Source of the DNA: Bacteroidales bacterium
GTDB taxonomy: Bacteria; Bacteroidota; Bacteroidia; Bacteroidales; P3
Length of the DNA: 64,000 bases
NCBI GenBank assembly: GCA_024400495.1
Contig: JAKSMR010000009.1
Coordinates: forward strand, 1 to 64,000
Direction of reading: 5' to 3'
The notes beneath the pieces are model-generated. The model worked only from the letters and a program-made list of their open reading frames with translations. It had not been told where the DNA came from and did not search any database. Below, piece after piece: positions 59,049-64,000 of the stretch (positions within the stretch are counted from its first letter, which is position 1; every line of letters starts with the position of its first letter). The position numbers and the translations under genes are program-made.

Positions 59049-59295
59049 TTTGTATTAAAAGAAAAGATGTTAAAAATTAACAGAAAAAAGAGTCCTGCTT
59101 TTCTCTCTTTTTTTGACCGGTATTTGTATTTTGAATGGTTAAAAAAACTTAAAAAATATAGGAAAATTCGGTTCGGGGATTTGTGATTTTTAAGTTTTTG
59201 AAGTTCGTTTCGGGTGGAGGATCTGATTTTTAACATTTGAGTATTTGCGTTTGTAAGTATTTGTAAACTAGTGTTTGATGATGCCTGATCCTTTT

Positions 59296-59310
59296 CGGGC
59301 GCGTCGCCCG
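59296..59310 (+). terminator. Short GC hairpin
   Basis: CGGGCG pairs with CGCCCG around a CGT loop, preceded by CTTTT and followed by TATGTTAATTTT. A terminator is possible but it lies 420 bases from the trkH stop. Confidence 0.45.
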
Positions 59311-59333
59311 TATGTTAATTTTAGTTATATCGC

Positions 59334-59364
59334 TTGGTTTATTGAGAAAATAGTTGTATTTTTG
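59334..59364 (+). promoter_or_regulatory. Promoter of the giant repeat protein
   Basis: TTG at 59334-59336, a 20-base spacer and TATTTTTG at 59357-59364, 25 bases before the ATG at 59389. Confidence 0.7.
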
Positions 59365-59388
59365 CAACACGAATAAATAAACCAGACC

Positions 59389-62300
59389 ATGAGACTCGCC
59401 CAGATAGTATTTACCCGTTTGGTGCTGCTGCTTTTGGTAGTGGCATTGGGCGTTTGTGCAAGGGCGGCAGAGATTGTTCACGACATCTCTACCTCGAGTC
59501 TGGTCATTCCTGCCAGCAGTACGGACAGCTACGTTGTCACAGGCAGCACAACCAATGCACGACACTATGTGTTGGTATCGTCGGGGTTCCATGGTACAAT
59601 CACGTTAAGAGACGTGAGCATGCAGTTTTCCTCCTCGGGCGGCTCGGTAAACTATTCTCCTATTACCATCAAAGGACAGAACAATTGCTCTAACCTGACG
59701 CCCGTCACCAAGGTCACTCTGATACTGCAAGGCTACAACTACATCTCCAACAGCGGATCGGGCCGAGCCTGCATCCAGGTGGAGCAAGGCGCACAGGTCC
59801 ATATCCGGGCCATCAACCCGTCCTTCAACGCCAGCGGAACGCTCTGCGCTATTCAGCAGAACAGCGACGGCGGCGCCGCTATCGGAGCCTTGAACCGACT
59901 GCAGAACAGCAGCGAGGCAACAGGCACTTCCCCTTTGGGAACGGCTACCTACGAGGATGCCCGCAACCGGGTGACTACAGCTGGCGGAAATGTCGTCATC
60001 TCTAGTGGAATCATCACAGCCCGTGGCGGTCACGGAGCCGGTATCGGAGGTGGATATGGAACCTACTACAACGGCATCATCTTCATCTACGGAGGCATCG
60101 TGAACGCCTACACCATACGCCATTCGGCCGGCATAGGAAGTGGCTGTCCTACAGGTTACGGCGTATTGGACAATTTTGCGACAAATAGTACGACGATAGT
60201 CCTCCCTCCTGCCCAGATCTCCGCGTATGGGGCAACAGCAAACGAGTTCTTCAAGCTGGCTCGGCTGGGCCTTGCCGGAACCAAGACCTTGGTTTATATC
60301 GGCGACGAGAACAAGCCGCAGATTACAGTAAAGACGGTAGATAATGAGCCGGGAATCGATGTCTATGCCGACCTAGGGAACGACACGAACGTCCTGCGAG
60401 CCTATAACGCCGTGATTGAGTCGGGACAGCTGGATATCCATCGCGTGAAATTCGGCACAACCAACAGCTCGGGAGAGTTCCGGTTCAACGGTATCCTTCA
60501 GAATGCAACCACGTTCTTCACCGACGCCACCTGTGTCCATGCTCCGCATCAAGGTGAGCCTTACGCCTCTTCAACCGTGACAATGACCAACGGAGGAGTC
60601 GTCACATTACCCCGTATCGGAGTCGATTTCTCTATCCAGGTTACGTCTTCGGTCCCCTTGCTGTCTGGCTACGACGCAGCAGAGGCCTTGCGTAAAGCTC
60701 CGTTGTTGAAGATGGTTTATGCCGACGGAGAAGACCTGACAAATGTCACGTTCACCATGGCCTCTGGCGCCTCAAACCAGTTTGGGCCGTTGCAGTTCTT
60801 CGCCTCCGACAGCATTACGCCGATAGCAGCTCCGTCCACATTGTCGCAAGGTGATACGATCTATATAGCTGTTCCTTTGGCTGTCGGACGGCAGGCTTTC
60901 CATTATAATGACGTCCTGCTCATCTCGGGCAACAAGCAAGGTGGTTCGATAGGCTTCATCCGTCAGACTGTAGACCAATGGGTGGTGAATTCCGTAGAAG
61001 TCTCCGTAGTCAATGATCCCACCTATCGTCTTCCTTCGGGAAAAACAGTCGGCGACGATGGCATCTACTTTGATACTATTGCTTTTGGAGGCTATGTCGA
61101 CACCAGCATGGTCTATTACTACTCTTGCGACGGCAACGTCTATCAGGATACGCTCACGGTCTCCACATCGGTAGACAGCATCGTTGCGATGAGCGTCACT
61201 TTCATTCGTCCTTTGTACGATACGATACGAGTGAGTGCTTGCGAAAGCTACACCTGGAACGATACACTCCTCACCCAGAGTGGATTATATGTCAGGCGTT
61301 ATCCCCGTCTAGGTCTGAGCGACTCGGTAGTCTGCCTTGCTCTCACCATCTACTCTCCCACCACGACCCAACTCTATGATACGGCCTGCAACACCTATGT
61401 ATGGGAGGGCAATGAGATCACCCATTCCACGACAGGAGGGCAGCCGTTGGTGCGTCATCTGACGAATGTTCATGGTTGTGACTCAACGGTCTATCTGCAT
61501 CTGACGATCCATCCCTATTCCTCTTTCTATGACGAAAGAACCGTGTGCGACAGTTTCTACTGGCATGGGATGATGCATTATAGCTCAGCCAACAGGCAAT
61601 GGGATACGTTGAACCACTATGGTTGCGACAGCTTGGTGGTGCTTAACCTTACCGTGAACCATAGCACCCGGAGCTTTGAAGACACCAATGTCTGCGACAG
61701 CTACTTCTGGCATGGATCCGAGTACACTCATACAGGTTGGCCCACATGGACGACCGTCAACAGCCAAGGTTGTGACAGCACCGTGACCTTGCATCTTACC
61801 GTGCGTCATAGCACATCGTCTGTGACGGACAGCGTTGTCTGCGATTCTATCCTATGGAATGGTTCTAGGTATACCTCCTCGGGATTGTATAACTATGTTA
61901 CTTTTAATTCGCAACGATGCGACAGCACGGCCCGTTTGAGTCTGGTTGTCAACTACAGCAATAGCGAAACGGTAGACACCTCGTCCTGCGATGTTTTTAC
62001 GTGGAACAGTCGTATCTATCGGCAGTCTGCGGTCGACCGCTATTACACCACCAATCGCTGGGGATGCGATAGTACAGCCATCCTCCAGTTGACTATGCGC
62101 TATAGCGACAGCATCTCCTTCGACACTACCGTTTGCGACAACATTTCGTGGTCCGATAGCAGTCTCAGCCAGAATGGCGTCTATTACTTTTATGGACAGA
62201 ACAGGCAGCTGTGCGACAGTGTGTTTGCCCTCACTCTCTCGGTTCTGCACTCTAGCACGGCGACTTTTTCGGTAACCGCTTGCGATAGTTACGAGTGGCA

Positions 62301-64000
62301 TGGAGACAACTATAAGACTTCTTCCACGCCTCACCACCATACCATCAACTCGGTAGGCTGCGACAGCACCGAGGTCCTGCAACTTACGATCGCTTATAGC
62401 ACAGTGGGCGAGATGTACGACACCGCTTGCGACAGCTATGTCTGGTATGGAATAGAATACACGCAGTCGACATCACCATCTGAACCGCTCGTCCATCACT
62501 TGCTGAATGCTGATGGTTGCGACTCGACATTAAGGCTGCATCTCACAATCCACGACAGCACCACGACTGTCGACCAGCGTGAGGTGTGCGATAGCCTGAT
62601 GTGGCATGGTACAATGTATTATTCCTCGTCCACGAGTGAATGGGACACCACCGATCGCTGGGGGTGCGATAGCACTGTCGTGCTCCATCTTAGTATCAAG
62701 AGCAGCACGCGTTACAACCTCGATAGTATAGTGTGCGATAGCCTCTGTTGGTCCAGCTCCGCTTTTACCTACACATATCGTGCCAGCACCACCACTTCCT
62801 ATCATCTTGCCAACCAGCAAGGCTGCGATAGTTTGTTGACGCTCAATCTTACAGTCAACTATAGCAACAGCTCTCTCTCGGATAGCGTGGTGTGCGACTC
62901 CCTCCTTTGGAACGGACAGAGCTACACCTCTTCGGGCCTGTTGCATTATGTTTCGACAAACATCCATGGTTGCGACAGCACGGCAAGACTCAACCTTACC
63001 GTTAACCCAAGTTCGTCCCGTGTCTTCGGCGCTACTGTTTGTGACGAGTATGAGTGGCATGACACTCTCCACACCCAGTCTGGCCATTATCGGTATGTGA
63101 CGCAGAACCAGTGGGGCTGCGATAGTGTGGAAACGCTCAATTTGACGATCCATCGTAGCGATAGTATCAGTCTCAATGCAGATGTTTGTGACAGTATCGT
63201 GTGGTCGGGGCAATTGTTGAATCAGAGCGGCGCCTATTATTACCGGGGAATTAACACTAGGGGGTGTGACAGTGTTGCTGTCCTCTCCCTTGTCGTGAGA
63301 TATTCCTCCTCTACTGTAGAGAATGCTACCTCATGCGACTCCTATGCGTGGAACAGGTCTATCTACGACTCATCCACCACAGCGACCTACCTCACAACCA
63401 ATGCAGTCGGTTGCGATAGTGTTGTGACGCTTCATCTTGTCGTGAATTATTCGTCACACGCCGATAAAGATGTCTTTGGATGCGAGTCGGCACAATGGGC
63501 AGGCGAGACCTACTGGTCGTCAACCGAACTGACAGACCATCTGACAAATGTAGCTGGTTGTGACAGTACATTGGATGTTCATATTACGGTGAACCATCAC
63601 ACCTACGACACCATCCGGCTGGAGGCTTGTGACAGTCTGATGTGGCACAATATGGTCTTCTATAATTCTACCGTAGCCCATCACCGTTCCACCAATAGCC
63701 AGGGGTGCGACAGCCTTGTGACTATGATGTTGACCATCGCCCGGAGCTCTTATTCCGTCGACACCGTCTTTTCGTGTAAAGAATATCTCTGGCACGATGT
63801 TGTCTATACTTCGTCGACCTCCGATCCTGTATTTGACACAACCACCATGGCCGGTTGTGATAGCGTTATACGCCTCGACCTCACCATGCCTTCCCACTAT
63901 AAGGCCATCATGGAGGTGGAACCCGATTTCGTCTCTAACGGCAATATGCACATAACAGCCCGAGACAGAAGCGAGGGCGACATCGTCTGGCGTCAGTGGA
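59389..64000 (+). CDS. Giant secreted repeat protein (incomplete, runs off the window)
   Basis: An open frame of at least 1537 codons without a stop, read from the ATG at 59389 just after a promoter. The N terminus is a signal peptide (hydrophobic residues about 6-24, cleavage near CARA-AE). Residues ~30-260 look like a beta-solenoid or carbohydrate-binding region (GGNVVISSGIITARGGHGAGIGGGYGTYYNG). From about residue 617 (61237) at least 18 repeats of about 49 residues follow, of the form V/A-CDSY-x-WHG-x-x-Y...N-x-x-GCDST-x-x-LHLTVNYS, each normally with two cysteines. After about 63895 the sequence leaves the repeat pattern. Such architecture suggests a surface adhesin or a Type IX-secreted protein; the C-terminal sorting domain would lie outside the window. 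Confidence 0.9.
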   Translation, partial: MRLAQIVFTRLVLLLLVVALGVCARAAEIVHDISTSSLVIPASSTDSYVVTGSTTNARHYVLVSSGFHGTITLRDVSMQFSSSGGSVNYSPITIKGQNNCSNLTPVTKVTLILQGYNYISNSGSGRACIQVEQGAQVHIRAINPSFNASGTLCAIQQNSDGGAAIGALNRLQNSSEATGTSPLGTATYEDARNRVTTAGGNVVISSGIITARGGHGAGIGGGYGTYYNGIIFIYGGIVNAYTIRHSAGIGSGCPTGYGVLDNFATNSTTIVLPPAQISAYGATANEFFKLARLGLAGTKTLVYIGDENKPQITVKTVDNEPGIDVYADLGNDTNVLRAYNAVIESGQLDIHRVKFGTTNSSGEFRFNGILQNATTFFTDATCVHAPHQGEPYASSTVTMTNGGVVTLPRIGVDFSIQVTSSVPLLSGYDAAEALRKAPLLKMVYADGEDLTNVTFTMASGASNQFGPLQFFASDSITPIAAPSTLSQGDTIYIAVPLAVGRQAFHYNDVLLISGNKQGGSIGFIRQTVDQWVVNSVEVSVVNDPTYRLPSGKTVGDDGIYFDTIAFGGYVDTSMVYYYSCDGNVYQDTLTVSTSVDSIVAMSVTFIRPLYDTIRVSACESYTWNDTLLTQSGLYVRRYPRLGLSDSVVCLALTIYSPTTTQLYDTACNTYVWEGNEITHSTTGGQPLVRHLTNVHGCDSTVYLHLTIHPYSSFYDERTVCDSFYWHGMMHYSSANRQWDTLNHYGCDSLVVLNLTVNHSTRSFEDTNVCDSYFWHGSEYTHTGWPTWTTVNSQGCDSTVTLHLTVRHSTSSVTDSVVCDSILWNGSRYTSSGLYNYVTFNSQRCDSTARLSLVVNYSNSETVDTSSCDVFTWNSRIYRQSAVDRYYTTNRWGCDSTAILQLTMRYSDSISFDTTVCDNISWSDSSLSQNGVYYFYGQNRQLCDSVFALTLSVLHSSTATFSVTACDSYEWHGDNYKTSSTPHHHTINSVGCDSTEVLQLTIAYSTVGEMYDTACDSYVWYGIEYTQSTSPSEPLVHHLLNADGCDSTLRLHLTIHDSTTTVDQREVCDSLMWHGTMYYSSSTSEWDTTDRWGCDSTVVLHLSIKSSTRYNLDSIVCDSLCWSSSAFTYTYRASTTTSYHLANQQGCDSLLTLNLTVNYSNSSLSDSVVCDSLLWNGQSYTSSGLLHYVSTNIHGCDSTARLNLTVNPSSSRVFGATVCDEYEWHDTLHTQSGHYRYVTQNQWGCDSVETLNLTIHRSDSISLNADVCDSIVWSGQLLNQSGAYYYRGINTRGCDSVAVLSLVVRYSSSTVENATSCDSYAWNRSIYDSSTTATYLTTNAVGCDSVVTLHLVVNYSSHADKDVFGCESAQWAGETYWSSTELTDHLTNVAGCDSTLDVHITVNHHTYDTIRLEACDSLMWHNMVFYNSTVAHHRSTNSQGCDSLVTMMLTIARSSYSVDTVFSCKEYLWHDVVYTSSTSDPVFDTTTMAGCDSVIRLDLTMPSHYKAIMEVEPDFVSNGNMHITARDRSEGDIVWRQW
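61237..63895 (+). repeat. At least 18 protein-level repeats of about 147 bp
   Basis: Eighteen consecutive units of roughly 45-53 codons carry the paired motifs CDSxxW and GCDSxxxLxLT. Identity at DNA level is low, apart from the TGCGACAGC-type CDS codons, so the array is old rather than recently expanded. Confidence 0.9.

Larger units (their letters stand above)
58879..59388. other. Intergenic region with array G, a hairpin and a promoter
   Basis: AT-rich stretch of 510 bases. It holds array G (58983-59048), a CGGGCG/CGCCCG hairpin (59296-59310) and the promoter of the repeat protein. No gene is visible. Confidence 0.6.

Noticed and set aside
61852..63951. Series of minus-strand open frames under the giant repeat gene
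   Set aside because: They recur with the repeat period of about 147 bp, as expected for antisense shadows of a repetitive coding sequence.

Overview
The window looks like a chromosomal segment of a Bacteroidota bacterium, most likely order Bacteroidales. The evidence is the Bacteroidota-type promoter (TTTG, about 19 bases, TAnnTTTG) in front of many genes, gldF/gldG, a UpxY/NusG-like antiterminator, DUF4340, a long A/E-rich tail on ribosomal protein S16, a TraR/DksA-like protein that has lost most zinc-finger cysteines, and many signal-peptide lipoproteins. I found no rRNA, tRNA, CRISPR array, phage or complete insertion sequence.

Layout. 0-4.7 kb is a loose region: an ABC ATPase, an unrecognised protein with a C-terminal bacterial repeat, a gene-poor 1.1 kb stretch holding an inverted-repeat element, and a formylglycine-enzyme-like lipoprotein. 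5-10.5 kb (+ strand): beta-CASP nuclease, CstA pyruvate/peptide transporter, a YD-rich secreted protein, RimM and a TraR/DksA-like regulator. 10.8-19.5 kb (- strand): Pif1/HRDC helicase, NAD synthetase, acyltransferase, GH20 hexosaminidase and a fused Opp/Dpp ATPase. GH20 and the GH29 fucosidase on the opposite strand (19.6-21.1 kb) suggest foraging on host-type glycans. 21.5-24 kb: a small lipoprotein and a ClC/CBS chloride transporter. 24.2-29.3 kb (+): OmpA-like lipoprotein, an ECF sigma/putative anti-sigma/outer-membrane-protein operon and a DUF389 membrane protein.

29.4-52.6 kb is a long run on the - strand that mainly builds and maintains the cell envelope: S16, S41 protease, a Wzy-like polymerase/ligase, M16 protease, M28 peptidase, GldF-GldG-DUF4340 ABC system, SurE, LpxB, SpoIID-like protein, thioredoxin, thioesterase, IleS, Wzz, a second Wzy-like protein and an NlpC/P60 hydrolase. 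53-58.9 kb: a nitroreductase, then a UpxY-like antiterminator directly upstream of trkA and two trkH genes. From 59.4 kb to the window edge runs an incomplete giant secreted protein with at least 18 repeats of about 49 residues built on a CDS...GCDS motif.

The most unusual signal is not a gene. Seven intergenic regions each hold a degenerate tandem array with a period of exactly 11 bp, each with its own unit sequence, and several switch to the reverse-complement unit half-way along so that they form long inverted repeats. I do not recognise this as a named element.
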